Counted from the stretch's first letter, positions 40,472-49,754 are shown. The stretch is 64,000 nt of DNA from Mycetocola zhujimingii (GCF_003065425.1 NZ_CP026949.1:310001-374000), one strand, 5' to 3'. Notes: generated by a model not told the origin, from the letters alone. Made by a program: numbers and translations.

Positions 40472-41062
40472 ATGGCGGAGCGAGGCCGACCACGTGAGTT
40501 CGAGCTCGACGCGGCGCTTGACGCGGCGATCGAGGTGTTCTGGCGGCAGGGGTATGAGGGCACAACGCTCGATGACCTGACGAGGGCCATCGGGATCAAC
40601 CGGCCGAGCCTCTATGCGGCGTTCGGGAACAAGGAAGAGACCTTCAGACGCGCAGTTGCGCGCTACGCCAAGGTCGACATGGCCTACATCGACGCGGCGC
40701 TCGACAAGCCAACGGCCCGTGCCGTCGCCGAGCACTATGTGCACAGCAATGTGCTCGCGATCACCGATCCGTCCAAGCCACCCGGTTGCCTCTCTATCCA
40801 GGGTGGGCTCGCCGGTTCTTCGACCGATCAACGCGTCGTCGACTTCCTCAACTCCACCAGGGCCGCCGGCGAAGCGCGCTTCGCCGAACGCTTCGCGCGC
40901 GCAATCCGTGAGGGTGACCTGTCGGACGCCGAAGACCCGGCAGAGCTGGCGAAGTTTCTCAACACCGTTACCAGCGGGCTCGCTGTCCAGGCTGCTGGAG
41001 GAGCCGAGCGCCCGGCCCTGGCGAGAGTCGCCGAACGAGCACTCCGAGCTTTTCCGGGATGA
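40472..41062 (+). CDS. TetR/AcrR-family repressor
   Basis: 196 residues from the ATG at 40472, preceded by GGGAGG. The N-terminal helix-turn-helix is MAERGRPREFELDAALDAAI, then EGTTLDDLTRAIGINRPSLY and AAFGNKEETFRRAV. The C-terminal ligand domain contains PPGCLSIQGGLAGSS, seen in TetR regulators of SDR/aldo-keto genes that respond to electrophiles or quinones. It probably represses the divergent SDR gene and itself through the GTAC palindrome. Confidence 0.93.
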   Translation: MAERGRPREFELDAALDAAIEVFWRQGYEGTTLDDLTRAIGINRPSLYAAFGNKEETFRRAVARYAKVDMAYIDAALDKPTARAVAEHYVHSNVLAITDPSKPPGCLSIQGGLAGSSTDQRVVDFLNSTRAAGEARFAERFARAIREGDLSDAEDPAELAKFLNTVTSGLAVQAAGGAERPALARVAERALRAFPG

Positions 41063-41158
41063 GTAGCTCCACGGCGACCCTGCTGTGACGCCGCAACTGG
41101 GGGCATCCGGGGCGGCGAAACCTGACCGCAGCGACCAGACGGATGCCAGTATGGCGAG

Positions 41159-42394
41159 GTGTCGAGAGATAACCAGGCCGGAGCGCTTGCGCCGAGTGAC
41201 GAACTGTCCTTTACCGTGCTCGGGAGGGGTGGAAACTTCACTGCTCGCCTGAAGGCGGCACTCGTTGATCGCAGGGTGCCCGCCGTTGTTCTGGAGGATG
41301 CTCAGCGGGGGGACTTCCTGGCTGTGGCCGTTCGCGCGTTCACCGACGAGGACGGGCACCCGTTGCGATGGGAGACCTCCGAGCCGGGCAGGCACGGCTG
41401 GGAACGCGTGGAAGCGGTAACGCTGTTTGATGAACTCAGTGTGGAGCTTGGCTGCGTCATCGCTTCGCCGGCCGGTCTCCACAGCCCGACTGGTTCAGAA
41501 CCGACATCCGCCGAGGCTGCTGCCCTCGAAGCATCCTTTTCGCTCGACGCGTTTACCTGGTTCTCTCCGGTGGGGAGTGAGATCGAGGTACTGGGTGTCG
41601 TCGCGAAACGAGCGGGGCAGGCGTTGGTCGGTCGTGCCGCCGGTGCAGGTGCGGTCGTCGAGCCGACCGGCTCACCTGACGCCGTTTACGAAAGCATGGC
41701 GTGGGCGGCGGACGGCGCCCTGTTCCTCGCGCGATCGGGCAAGCGGCGAGGCGCGGGGTTCGCCAGCAAGGACCATCCGCTCGTCATTCACTGGTGGGAT
41801 GAGGAATGGGTCAGTGTGGATCCGTCGAACCCGTGGGATATGGATGCCGACGGCCGCCATGTGCGCGACTGGCTCGATCTCCTGCTCCCCGAAGCGGAGA
41901 CCGAGCCCTGGACAGACTCCTTCCGATCCGACGGCGGAAACCTCGAAGAACTCCGGATCCTGCTTCGCTCGCCGCGAAGCGATGACGCGACGTTCGACAG
42001 GCTCATCCGCGCTGTCGGCCTGCCACCGTTGCTCGCCGATGTGGCGAGCGGGCGCGTTGCGCTCGCGGGCAGCGACGGTGCGACGATCTTCGAGCCGAAC
42101 ACGCTGTGGGGAGTCGTGAAGGACGCAGTGAAGGCTGAGGCGAAACGCCCGGTCGAGTACCCCACGTGGGCACGCCCGTGCGCGGTATGGGAGCAGCATC
42201 GTAACCGGCGGTCACCGCTCTACCTCGCACTCAGCGGCGTCGCTCTGGGGGCCTTCGTGCTCAGCGTTGTCGTTTTTGGTGACGATAACGGGCTGCTGTG
42301 GCTCAAGTGGGTGGCGCTCGCCGTGATCGTGTTTGATGTTCTCCGGCCACGCAAAAAAGCCCTGGAAGACACGTCCGGAGTCGAAGCCCCCTGA
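41159..42394 (+). CDS. Uncharacterised protein with C-terminal membrane anchor
   Basis: 411 residues, GTG start, no recognised domain. The first 340 residues are soluble, acidic and tryptophan-containing: LSFTVLGRGGNFTARLKAAL, HPLVIHWWDEEWVSVDPSNP, LDLLLPEAETEPW, FDRLIRAVGLPPLLADV. Two hydrophobic stretches near the end (LYLALSGVALGAFVLSVVVF, LLWLKWVALAVIVFDVL) form a hairpin anchor, leaving a basic tail. Codon usage is normal. It lies between the TetR gene and menE and is followed by a short GCGGGG/CCCCGC hairpin at 42401-42419. I could not assign a family. Confidence 0.75.
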   Translation: MSRDNQAGALAPSDELSFTVLGRGGNFTARLKAALVDRRVPAVVLEDAQRGDFLAVAVRAFTDEDGHPLRWETSEPGRHGWERVEAVTLFDELSVELGCVIASPAGLHSPTGSEPTSAEAAALEASFSLDAFTWFSPVGSEIEVLGVVAKRAGQALVGRAAGAGAVVEPTGSPDAVYESMAWAADGALFLARSGKRRGAGFASKDHPLVIHWWDEEWVSVDPSNPWDMDADGRHVRDWLDLLLPEAETEPWTDSFRSDGGNLEELRILLRSPRSDDATFDRLIRAVGLPPLLADVASGRVALAGSDGATIFEPNTLWGVVKDAVKAEAKRPVEYPTWARPCAVWEQHRNRRSPLYLALSGVALGAFVLSVVVFGDDNGLLWLKWVALAVIVFDVLRPRKKALEDTSGVEAP

Positions 42395-42443
42395 GCCGGA
42401 GCGGGGTCAATAGCCCCGCCTGCCACAGAGGGGCCCTCGCGCA

Positions 42444-42449
42444 TACACT
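42444..42449 (+). promoter_or_regulatory. -10 element of menE (leaderless)
   Basis: TACACT, 7 bases before the ATG at 42457. Confidence 0.45.
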
Positions 42450-42456
42450 TGAAACC

Positions 42457-43623
42457 ATGACGAGGCCACTCACCCGGGTGTCTGCCACCGACCCACTCGA
42501 GCTGATGGTCGAACTCCGGCGTGCGCTTGACAGGTCGGGCCCGGCCATCACTCCGGTTCCCGGCGCGGACGACGGTACAGGCCCGCCAGAGCCAACGGGC
42601 GAAGAGGTGCCACAACCGGTCGGAGTCGTCGTCGAGACATCGGGCTCAACCGGAGTACCGAAGCGGGTTGCACTTGGTTGTGACGCCCTGCTCGCGAGTG
42701 CCGCAGCGTCGGCGACCGTTCTCGACGGCCAGGGCCAGTGGCTCCTCGCTCTGCCCGCCCACTACATCGCCGGCATCCAGGTTCTCGTCCGCTCGATCGC
42801 CGCCGGAACCACCCCAATCGTCGTGCCTCAGGGGAGATTCGACCCGGCCGCGTTCGCCGACGCATCGAAGCGTCTCACCGCTGAACGACGGTTCACTTCC
42901 CTCGTCCCGCTCCAGCTCTCGCGCCTGCTGGAATCACGGGCGGGGCTCCTCGCTCTCCGGCGATTCGACGGCATCCTCGTTGGCGGCCAGGCAATGCCGG
43001 TCTCCCTCCGCGCGCGCGTTGAACAACTGGGTCTTCCCATCTATCGCACGTACGGGTCGAGCGAAACCTCGGGCGGCTGCGTCTACAACGGAGTTCCGCT
43101 TCCCGGCGTGCACGTCCGGGTGGTCGATGGTGAGGTCGAGCTGGCAGGCCCAATGCTCGCGGAAGGATATCTCGGCGACGACGAGCTCACTGAACGAACG
43201 TTCGTTGTCGACGAGGGTTTGCGCTGGTATCGCACCGGAGACCTCGGCGAATTCGAGGACGGCGTCCTCCGGGTGACGGGGCGTGCCGACAACGTCATCA
43301 TCTCCGGGGGCGTGAACGTTTCCCTCGACCGGGTCGAACGCGTGGTTCGGGGCATTCCCGACCTCGCGGAATCCGTCGTCGTCCCCGTGGCGGATGACCG
43401 GTGGGGAGAGGTTCCCGTCGTCGTCACCGTCGGACAGCATCCCGAACTGTCGGACATTGCGGATGCTGTCGCTGTCGCCCTGGGCAAACCGGCCAGGCCG
43501 GCGCACGTCGTCCGTCTCGACGCCATGCCGACCCTGCCGTCCGGCAAGCCCGACCGGCTTGCGATCGTTGCGATCGTGGCGGTTACCCTCGGCTCGGAGG
43601 ACGCGCAGACCGCCGAACCGTAG
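42457..43623 (+). CDS. menE: o-Succinylbenzoate-CoA ligase
   Basis: 388 residues of the adenylate-forming family. It activates o-succinylbenzoate with ATP and CoA. Motifs: the phosphate-binding loop VVETSGSTGVPKRV near residue 60, YRTYGSSETSGG near 200, WYRTGDLGEFEDG near 258, GRADNVIISGGVNVSLDRVE near 275 and the catalytic lysine in LPSGKPDRLAI near 368. It is shorter than E. coli MenE, as in other actinobacteria, where the N-terminal lobe is reduced. It stands ahead of menA in the same direction. Confidence 0.94.
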   Translation: MTRPLTRVSATDPLELMVELRRALDRSGPAITPVPGADDGTGPPEPTGEEVPQPVGVVVETSGSTGVPKRVALGCDALLASAAASATVLDGQGQWLLALPAHYIAGIQVLVRSIAAGTTPIVVPQGRFDPAAFADASKRLTAERRFTSLVPLQLSRLLESRAGLLALRRFDGILVGGQAMPVSLRARVEQLGLPIYRTYGSSETSGGCVYNGVPLPGVHVRVVDGEVELAGPMLAEGYLGDDELTERTFVVDEGLRWYRTGDLGEFEDGVLRVTGRADNVIISGGVNVSLDRVERVVRGIPDLAESVVVPVADDRWGEVPVVVTVGQHPELSDIADAVAVALGKPARPAHVVRLDAMPTLPSGKPDRLAIVAIVAVTLGSEDAQTAEP

Positions 43624-43753
43624 TGCACCTTGCCGGTCGCGCCTGGGCACCCGGCCTGGACCGGCCGGACAGCGAGACTCGTGTGCCGTGGCGCGCACGA
43701 AAACCCGTCACGTCGTGGCTGTAAACTCCTTGCGGACAGAGGGAGGTTGCCAG

Positions 43754-44737
43754 GTGGCAGCTAAGCAGCAGAGACTCACGCCGCCCACGGCGCCAGCAGC
43801 ATCGAAGCGGAAGGGCAAGAGCGGGAATCCGGCGGCGCGTGTGTACGCCGATGTTCGCCCAGCGCGGTTCAGCGACTGGGTCGCCGGTGCACGCATCCCG
43901 ACCCTGTCGATGTCGGTCTCCCCGGTGCTCGTGGGCACCGGTGCGGCCGTGGCAGCCGGTGACCCCGGCGAGTTCCACTGGGTGCGAGCACTGCTCTGCC
44001 TCGTCGTCGCCGTGAGCCTGCAGATCGCTGTCAACTACGCGAACGACTATTCAGACGGCATCCGGGGTACCGACCGCGATCGCGTCGGTCCGTTCCGCCT
44101 CGTCGGCAGCGGCAAAGCGACGCCAAAGGCGGTGCTCACAGCTGCACTGATCTTCTTCGGCATCGCGGCGGTCGCCGGCCTGGTTCTCACCGTTGTCACC
44201 CAGCTGTGGTGGCTCATCGCCGTCGGCGCTGTCGCGATCGTCGCCGCCTGGTTCTACACCGGCGGCAAGCGCCCGTACGGGTACCTCGCGCTCGGCGAAC
44301 TCTTTGTTTTCATCTTCTTCGGGCTCGTCGCCACACTCGGCACCACGTACGTCCAGATCATGAACCTCACGCAGGAAGCATGGCTGGGAGCGGTCGGGGT
44401 TGGCCTCATCTCCGTTGCGACGCTCATCGTGAACAACATCCGTGACATCGAGCAGGATCGCATCGCCGGCAAGCGGACCCTGACGACGTTCCTCGGGACG
44501 ATCCCCAGCCGCATCCTGTACATCGTGTGCCTGCTGGTGCCGTTCGGCATCGCCGCCTGGATCGCGCTGCTTTACCCGATCGCCTGGTTCGCCTTGTTCG
44601 CGCTCCTCGCCGCGCTTCCCGCGGCCATCATCGTGGCAACGGCGCGTACGGCCAGGGAGTACATCCTCGCGCTCAAGCTGACCGGACTCACCCAGCTGCT
44701 CTACGGCATCGCGCTGTTCTGGGCGCTCTGGAAGTAG
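43754..44737 (+). CDS. menA: 1,4-Dihydroxy-2-naphthoate polyprenyltransferase
   Basis: 327 residues from the GTG at 43754, preceded by GGAGG; the longer open frame is the shadow of menE. An UbiA-family membrane prenyltransferase attaches the isoprenoid tail to DHNA. The first Asp-rich motif is NYANDYSDGIRGTDRDRVG near residue 95, the second NNIRDIEQDRIAGKRT near 231. About eight membrane segments and a basic N-terminal tail (SKRKGKSGN) are seen. A TGTAAACT -10 element at about 43719 gives a leader with a normal ribosome-binding site. It is convergent with the DUF4229 gene. Confidence 0.95.
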   Translation: MAAKQQRLTPPTAPAASKRKGKSGNPAARVYADVRPARFSDWVAGARIPTLSMSVSPVLVGTGAAVAAGDPGEFHWVRALLCLVVAVSLQIAVNYANDYSDGIRGTDRDRVGPFRLVGSGKATPKAVLTAALIFFGIAAVAGLVLTVVTQLWWLIAVGAVAIVAAWFYTGGKRPYGYLALGELFVFIFFGLVATLGTTYVQIMNLTQEAWLGAVGVGLISVATLIVNNIRDIEQDRIAGKRTLTTFLGTIPSRILYIVCLLVPFGIAAWIALLYPIAWFALFALLAALPAAIIVATARTAREYILALKLTGLTQLLYGIALFWALWK

Positions 44738-44738
44738 C

Positions 44739-45086
44739 TCAGCGCTCGGTTGGTGAGCGGAACTCGCCCGTGTTCTGCTCATCCACCGTGTTCTTGGAGT
44801 GCGCTGTGTGCGCGGTGTCGACCGTGTCCTCGGCGTGCGCGGTGTCTTCCGCGTCTTCGTCGGCGGTGACCGGCGTGCGGTTACCGTGGCGGCGGTCGTA
44901 CAGTTCAGCTGCGACCTGCTCGCGAGGCTGCCTGAGGAAGATGTACGACAGGCTCAGTCCGATGATCGCCGCGAGCACCGTCGCGACCCACGGCTCGAAG
45001 CCCAGGAAGAGAAGCAGGGCAAGCGGAACCGCGAAAGCGAGCAGGCGGAGCACCGTGTAGGTCACAACGGGGGGAATGCGTTTCAC
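44739..45086 (-). CDS. DUF4229 membrane protein
   Basis: 115 residues. Two membrane helices (TYTVLRLLAFAVPLALLLFL and ATVLAAIIGLSLSYIFL) are followed by RQPREQVAAELYDRR, the DUF4229 signature, and an acidic disordered tail with repeated ED(T/V) and HT. This actinobacterial family is regularly found beside menA, so a link to menaquinone synthesis or its membrane enzyme is plausible though untested. The gene ends one base from the convergent menA stop. Confidence 0.88.
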   Translation of the reverse strand: MKRIPPVVTYTVLRLLAFAVPLALLLFLGFEPWVATVLAAIIGLSLSYIFLRQPREQVAAELYDRRHGNRTPVTADEDAEDTAHAEDTVDTAHTAHSKNTVDEQNTGEFRSPTER

Positions 45087-45189
45087 GGGATCAAGTGTAT
45101 GCGCGCCAGTCTGGGAGGACGCTCGCCGGTGTGGCCTGCGTGATCCCCCTCCCCGGGGTAATTCACAGAATGAAGACTACGATGAGGGT

Positions 45190-45600
45190 ATGCGTTGGCT
45201 CGTGATTCTCCTCGTTGTGGTGGTAGTCGCAACGATCTTCGCCGTGATCGATTGCGCCATGATGGCGAAGGAGAGAGTGCGGGGCTTGTCGAAGCCGGTG
45301 TGGCTCATCGTCATCGTGTTGCTGCCGGTTCTGGGCCTGATCCTGTGGTTCACCATCGGTCGCGCCAGGGTGACCCAGGTTGTCCGCCCCCGACTCGCTC
45401 CAGACGACGACCCCGCCTTCATCGGCACCCTCGGTCGCGATAAGGAGCAGGACGAACGCATCCGCCGACTCGAAGAAGAGCTCGCCGCCCTCGACTCAGA
45501 CGCCGCAGAGCCCGACGAACCCGGTAAGGCCAAGCCGACGCCGGATAAGCACCCTGACGCCAAGCAGGAGCCTGACGACACGGGCAGGGCGGATGCCTGA
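45190..45600 (+). CDS. PLDc_N-domain membrane protein
   Basis: 136 residues from the ATG at 45190. Two membrane helices in the PLDc_N pattern: WLVILLVVVVVATIFAVIDC and WLIVIVLLPVLGLILWFTIG, then RARVTQVVRPRLAPDDD. A coiled-coil-like region (DERIRRLEEELAAL) and an acidic, Pro/Lys-rich tail follow. There are no phospholipase residues. Its 3' end overlaps menD by 8 bases, so translation of menD is coupled to it. It is a recurring neighbour of men genes in actinobacteria. Confidence 0.87.
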   Translation: MRWLVILLVVVVVATIFAVIDCAMMAKERVRGLSKPVWLIVIVLLPVLGLILWFTIGRARVTQVVRPRLAPDDDPAFIGTLGRDKEQDERIRRLEEELAALDSDAAEPDEPGKAKPTPDKHPDAKQEPDDTGRADA

Positions 45601-47302
45601 CGGCAGTCCGGCAACCGACTACTCGCTCGCACTTCTCGAGGAATGCATTCGGCAGGGTGTCACCGACATCGTCGTTTGCCCCGGTTCACGCTCGCAGGCA
45701 CTCGCCCTCGCAGCAGCGGCACTTGAGCGGTCGGGAGAGATCCGCCTCCACGTCCGAATCGATGAGCGGGTGGCCGGCTTCTTCGCGCTCGGCCTGTCGA
45801 TCGAAACCGGTAACCCTGCCATCGTCATCGTCACGAGTGGCACCGCTGTAGCCAACCTGCACCCGGCCGTCCTCGAGGCACACTCCTCCGACGTGCCCCT
45901 CATCCTCATCACCGCGGATCGACCGCTCGAACTCCGCGGCATCCGGTCGAACCAGACCACACACCAGGTCGGCATCTTCGGTGAGGCCGCCCGTTTCGCC
46001 CGTGACATAGCCGCCCCGACCGGTGCCAGCGGCGAGCCCGAGGCGGCGCGCGCGATCGCTCGACTCGCGGTCGACGCGGCGCTCGGCAGCGGGCGTGCAA
46101 GCGCTGGCCCTGTGCACCTCAACCTCCCACTGCGCGAGCCGTTGTCACGGCCCATCCCGGATCGCGTCGCCGGTCCGCCGGTCGAACGTCGTGCGGATGT
46201 CGCGATTCACGACCCAGCGGCCGCCTCGCGCATCACCAGGCCGGGCATTCTGCTCGACCGCTCGAAGCGAACCGTCGTGATCGCCGGCCACGGTGCCGGC
46301 CCGCAGGCCGAAGCGCTCGCACACGCCGGCGGCTGGCCCCTCATCGCCGAGGTCTCGAGTGGAGCCCGCTTCGGCCGTAACGTGATTGTCGCGTATCGCG
46401 AACTCCTCGCCGATGCGGAGCTCGGCGGCCGGGTCGAGCGGGCCGTCGTGTTCGGTCATCCGACACTGAGCAGGCAGGTGCCCGCATTGCTGTCCACCGA
46501 CGGCGTCGAAGTCATCGTCGTCGCGCCAACGGGCAACGAGGTCTACAACCCCGGCCGGCGCGCTGCGCACGTCGTCGGTGCCGCGAGCGTCGTTGACGGT
46601 GGCGTCGATCGCGCCTGGCTCGGCGCCTGGATCTCGGCATCCCGCGCCATCGTCGATGCGGCATCCACCGACGTTGCTCCTGACCTCGAGGCCGCTCACT
46701 CTCACGACCCCGCCACCAGACTCGCGTACGTGAAGACCGAGTTCGGTGCGATCCGGGCGCCGATCGACCGGCGCTCCCTCGCCCTCGCGGTGTGGGGCGC
46801 GACCTGGCCGCACGACAGACTCGTGCTCGGGGCGTCCCGGATCATCCGCGACGTCGATGGCGCGGTCCCCGGCAAGAAGATCTCCGTGCACTCGAACCGC
46901 GGGCTCGCCGGCATCGACGGAACCGTGTCGACCTCCCTGGGCATCGCCAGCGCCAGCCAGCACGCTGGATCCGGCGTCACCCGGGTGCTCCTCGGCGACC
47001 TGACGTTTCTGCACGACGCCGGAGCCCTGCTGACGGCTGCCGGCGAACGGATGCCACGGATCCAGGTGATCGTCGGCAACGACGGAGGCGGCACCATCTT
47101 CGACGGACTCGAGGTCGCGCAGGCCGCTGACCGAGACGCGGTCGACCGCGTGCTGTACACACCCCAGTCGGTGAACCTCGAAGCCCTCGCAACGGCCTAT
47201 GGCTGGAAGTACGTGAAGGCTGCTACCCGCTCGGCGCTCGACCAGGCACTGACCGCGCCGACGGCATCCGGCACGCTGATCGAGGTGCCGCTCGAGCGCT
47301 GA
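45593..47302 (+). CDS. menD: SEPHCHC synthase (2-succinyl-5-enolpyruvyl-6-hydroxy-3-cyclohexene-1-carboxylate synthase)
   Basis: 569 residues, a thiamine-diphosphate enzyme that adds 2-oxoglutarate to isochorismate. The catalytic Glu is in HVRIDERVAGFFALGL near residue 55. CPGSRSQALALA near 26 and TSGTAVANLHPAVLEAHSS near 80 are MenD-specific. The ThDP/Mg2+ motif GDLTFLHDAGALL is near 467 with GNDGGGTIFDGLE following. The ATG at 45593 follows AGGG and overlaps the preceding gene. The longer open frame upstream is not homologous. Confidence 0.95.
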   Translation: MPDGSPATDYSLALLEECIRQGVTDIVVCPGSRSQALALAAAALERSGEIRLHVRIDERVAGFFALGLSIETGNPAIVIVTSGTAVANLHPAVLEAHSSDVPLILITADRPLELRGIRSNQTTHQVGIFGEAARFARDIAAPTGASGEPEAARAIARLAVDAALGSGRASAGPVHLNLPLREPLSRPIPDRVAGPPVERRADVAIHDPAAASRITRPGILLDRSKRTVVIAGHGAGPQAEALAHAGGWPLIAEVSSGARFGRNVIVAYRELLADAELGGRVERAVVFGHPTLSRQVPALLSTDGVEVIVVAPTGNEVYNPGRRAAHVVGAASVVDGGVDRAWLGAWISASRAIVDAASTDVAPDLEAAHSHDPATRLAYVKTEFGAIRAPIDRRSLALAVWGATWPHDRLVLGASRIIRDVDGAVPGKKISVHSNRGLAGIDGTVSTSLGIASASQHAGSGVTRVLLGDLTFLHDAGALLTAAGERMPRIQVIVGNDGGGTIFDGLEVAQAADRDAVDRVLYTPQSVNLEALATAYGWKYVKAATRSALDQALTAPTASGTLIEVPLER

Positions 47303-47376
47303 CGGCCGGGCGCAACATGAACCGAGCATTGGGCCAGCACTTGAGCCGGACGGCCGTGAGGGACCACACTGTCGGG

Positions 47377-48471
47377 ATGGCCAAGAAGAAGAAGTCAGCG
47401 GAGACGAAGTCAGCGGAGAAGAAGTCCGAGAAGAAATCGGCGAAGAAGTCCGCGGAGAAATTGGCGGAGAAGCTCGCCGCGAAGAAGTCAGCGGCGAAGG
47501 TGGCCGCGAAGGCAGCGGAGAAGTCGGCGGAGAAGTCGGCGGCGAAGCCCGGCAAGAACAGCCAGGCATCCGCGTGGCGGTCAAGCCCTGCCTCACTTTT
47601 ACGGGTCAGCGACGGCTTCGTCCTCGCTGACGTCGCCCCGGAGTCGACCCCGGGCTTCTCGGGCGGAAAGCGGGAAGGGCGCCAGGAGCTGGCCACCGAT
47701 GCCGTGGAGCTCAGCGCCATTCAAGAGCGGCTGTTCGCTTCCTCGAAGGGCGGGGCCCCGGATGCCGTTCTCCTGGTTCTGCAGGCCATGGACACGGCGG
47801 GTAAAGGCGGGATCGTTCGCCACGTCGTTGGTTCCGTCGACCCCCAGGGCGTGACACTCACCGCTTTCAAGGCGCCGACGCGGGCAGAGCGCAGGCACGA
47901 TTTCCTCTGGCGAATCGAGAGGCGGGTTCCTGAGCCCGGCTTCATCGGAGTGTTCGACAGGTCGCACTACGAAGACGTCCTCATCGGTTCGGTTCGAAAG
48001 CTCGCGAGTGACGAAGAGATCGAACGCCGTTTCGACGCCATCCTCGACTTCGAATCACGCCTCGCCGACCGAAACGTACGCGTCGTGAAGGTGATGCTCC
48101 AGATCAGCCCGGACGAGCAGAAGCGCCGCCTGGCTGAGCGGCTGGACCGCCCTGACAAGCACTGGAAGTTCAACCCGGCAGACATCGACGAGAGAGAAAT
48201 CTGGCCCGACTACCAGGCGGCGTACCAGCGTGTCTTCGACCGGACGTCGACCGAGGGAGCCCCGTGGTTCGTCGTGCCGGCCAACCACAAGTGGTACGCA
48301 CGCGCCGCGGTGCAGCGCCTGTTGCTCGACGCGCTCACCGATATCGACCCGCAGTGGCCGGTAGCCGACTTCGACGTGGCCGAGCAGAAGGCACGGCTCG
48401 CAGCGTCCACGCTGGGCCAGGCATCCGCTCTGCCCACACAGCACTCGACGTCGAAAGTGACGCCGCTCTAG
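47377..48471 (+). CDS. Polyphosphate kinase 2-type nucleotide kinase with histone-H1-like N-terminal tail
   Basis: 364 residues from the ATG at 47377; an ATG at 47317 would add 20. The first 60 residues are almost only Lys, Ala, Ser and Glu (AKKSAEKLAEKLAAKKSA), like histone H1 or the tail of actinobacterial HupB. The PPK2 domain follows, with Walker A VLQAMDTAGKGGIVRHV near residue 133, Walker B VFDRSHYEDVLI near 193, lid region SPDEQKRRLAERLDRPDKHW and FVVPANHKWYARAAV. PPK2 enzymes phosphorylate nucleotides with polyphosphate or the reverse. The tail may bind DNA or polyphosphate. Its 3' end overlaps convergent menF by four bases. Confidence 0.9.
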   Translation: MAKKKKSAETKSAEKKSEKKSAKKSAEKLAEKLAAKKSAAKVAAKAAEKSAEKSAAKPGKNSQASAWRSSPASLLRVSDGFVLADVAPESTPGFSGGKREGRQELATDAVELSAIQERLFASSKGGAPDAVLLVLQAMDTAGKGGIVRHVVGSVDPQGVTLTAFKAPTRAERRHDFLWRIERRVPEPGFIGVFDRSHYEDVLIGSVRKLASDEEIERRFDAILDFESRLADRNVRVVKVMLQISPDEQKRRLAERLDRPDKHWKFNPADIDEREIWPDYQAAYQRVFDRTSTEGAPWFVVPANHKWYARAAVQRLLLDALTDIDPQWPVADFDVAEQKARLAASTLGQASALPTQHSTSKVTPL

Positions 48472-49748
48472 CCGAAGGCGTCCAGAATGGGCCGGAACTT
48501 CATTGAGGTTTCGGCGAGTTCCTTCGCCGGATCGGAGTCTGCAACGATGCCGCAACCGGCGTAGGCCGTCACGTCGCCATTCGGCTCGACCTGCGCCGAC
48601 CGCAGCGCGATCGCCCACTCGCCGTCTCCGTTTGCGCCGACCCAGCCGACAGGTCCGGCAAACCGGCCACGGTCGAACGGTTCGAGTTCGTCGATGAGTG
48701 CGGTTGCCTTCGCGGTCGGTGCTCCAGCGACGGCGGCCGTTGGGTGCATGGCGTCGATCAGGTCGAGGGAGGTGGCGGCGTCGGTCAAGGTGCCTTCGAC
48801 GTCGGTGGCAAGGTGCCACAGGTTCGGCAGCTTGAGGGCGAACGGCGCCTCACTCGTGATCACCCGAGCGGTGTGCGCCCGAAGCGACTCGAGCACGCTC
48901 TGGACCGCGAATCGGTGTTCGTCCTGGTCCTTTGTGCTCGACATGAGGTCCGTCGCGGCTCGGGTGTCGCTCGCGGCGTCGATTCCGCGGGAGGCGGTGC
49001 CGGCGAGCACCCGCGCGGTGACCGAACCGCGCGACACGGTGACGAGGGTTTCAGGACTCGATCCGATGAGGCCATCGACCGAGTATGTCCAGCAGTTGGG
49101 GTAGCCGAGCGCGAGGTCGGCGAGCACACGGCGGAGGTCGGCGCCCGCCGGGAGGTGGCCGTGGAGATCCCGCGCCAGCACCACTTTGTCGACGTCGCCG
49201 GCCACGATGTGATCGACGGCCTCGGCGACGTGGGCCTTGAACCCGTCGGCGCTCTCCGCTCCCGGAGTGAGGCTGAGCCGGTATTCAGGGCCGAACGGGG
49301 TTGAGCGTGGGGCGGATGCCGTCGGCGCGGCGTCAGAGAGAGCGTCGGTGTCTGAGACCGTGATCTCCGTCATCCAGCTCTGGCCGTCGCGGCGACCGAT
49401 GATCGTCCGGGGCACGATGAGCACGCTGGACTTCTCCGACGAGTCGGCGAACGCGAAGGTACCGAACGCGACCAGGCCGCTGCCCGGCATCCGTACCTCG
49501 TCGACGACATCAGCAGCGGCAGCAACCTCGCGCCAAAGCAGTGCGGCGTCGCTCATCCGGGTCGGCCCTGAGAACTCGAGCCGGAGCGCCTCGCCCATGC
49601 CCACGATGCCGTTGCCCTGTCGTACCCACAGCAACGGGTGGTGAGGGTCGCCGAGCGGGAGGAGTGTGCGGACGCCGTCGACCTTGTGGGTCCTGACGGT
49701 GAGGTGCCGCACACGCGGATGCGGAGCGATTGTGCCGGGTTGAGTCAC
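48468..49748 (-). CDS. menF: Isochorismate synthase
   Basis: 426 residues, GTG start. It converts chorismate to isochorismate, the entry step of menaquinone synthesis. Chorismate-binding family motifs: KVVLARDLHG near residue 190, GSSPETLVTVSRG near 230, ARVLAGTASRGIDAASDT, LWHLATDVEGTL near 315, DAMHPTAAVAGAPT near 335, GRFAGPVGWVGANGDGEW near 360. The general-base lysine lies in VDKVVLA. A TAGGCT -10 element 6 bases before the GTG predicts a leaderless transcript. It is divergent from menG. Confidence 0.94.
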   Translation of the reverse strand: MTQPGTIAPHPRVRHLTVRTHKVDGVRTLLPLGDPHHPLLWVRQGNGIVGMGEALRLEFSGPTRMSDAALLWREVAAAADVVDEVRMPGSGLVAFGTFAFADSSEKSSVLIVPRTIIGRRDGQSWMTEITVSDTDALSDAAPTASAPRSTPFGPEYRLSLTPGAESADGFKAHVAEAVDHIVAGDVDKVVLARDLHGHLPAGADLRRVLADLALGYPNCWTYSVDGLIGSSPETLVTVSRGSVTARVLAGTASRGIDAASDTRAATDLMSSTKDQDEHRFAVQSVLESLRAHTARVITSEAPFALKLPNLWHLATDVEGTLTDAATSLDLIDAMHPTAAVAGAPTAKATALIDELEPFDRGRFAGPVGWVGANGDGEWAIALRSAQVEPNGDVTAYAGCGIVADSDPAKELAETSMKFRPILDAFG

Positions 49749-49754
49749 GTCTCA

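Noticed and set aside
47317-47376. ATG at 47317 as start of the PPK2-type gene
   Set aside because: It is possible, but the 20 extra residues have no resemblance to the lysine-rich tail and no better ribosome-binding site. The ATG at 47377 begins the regular tail.
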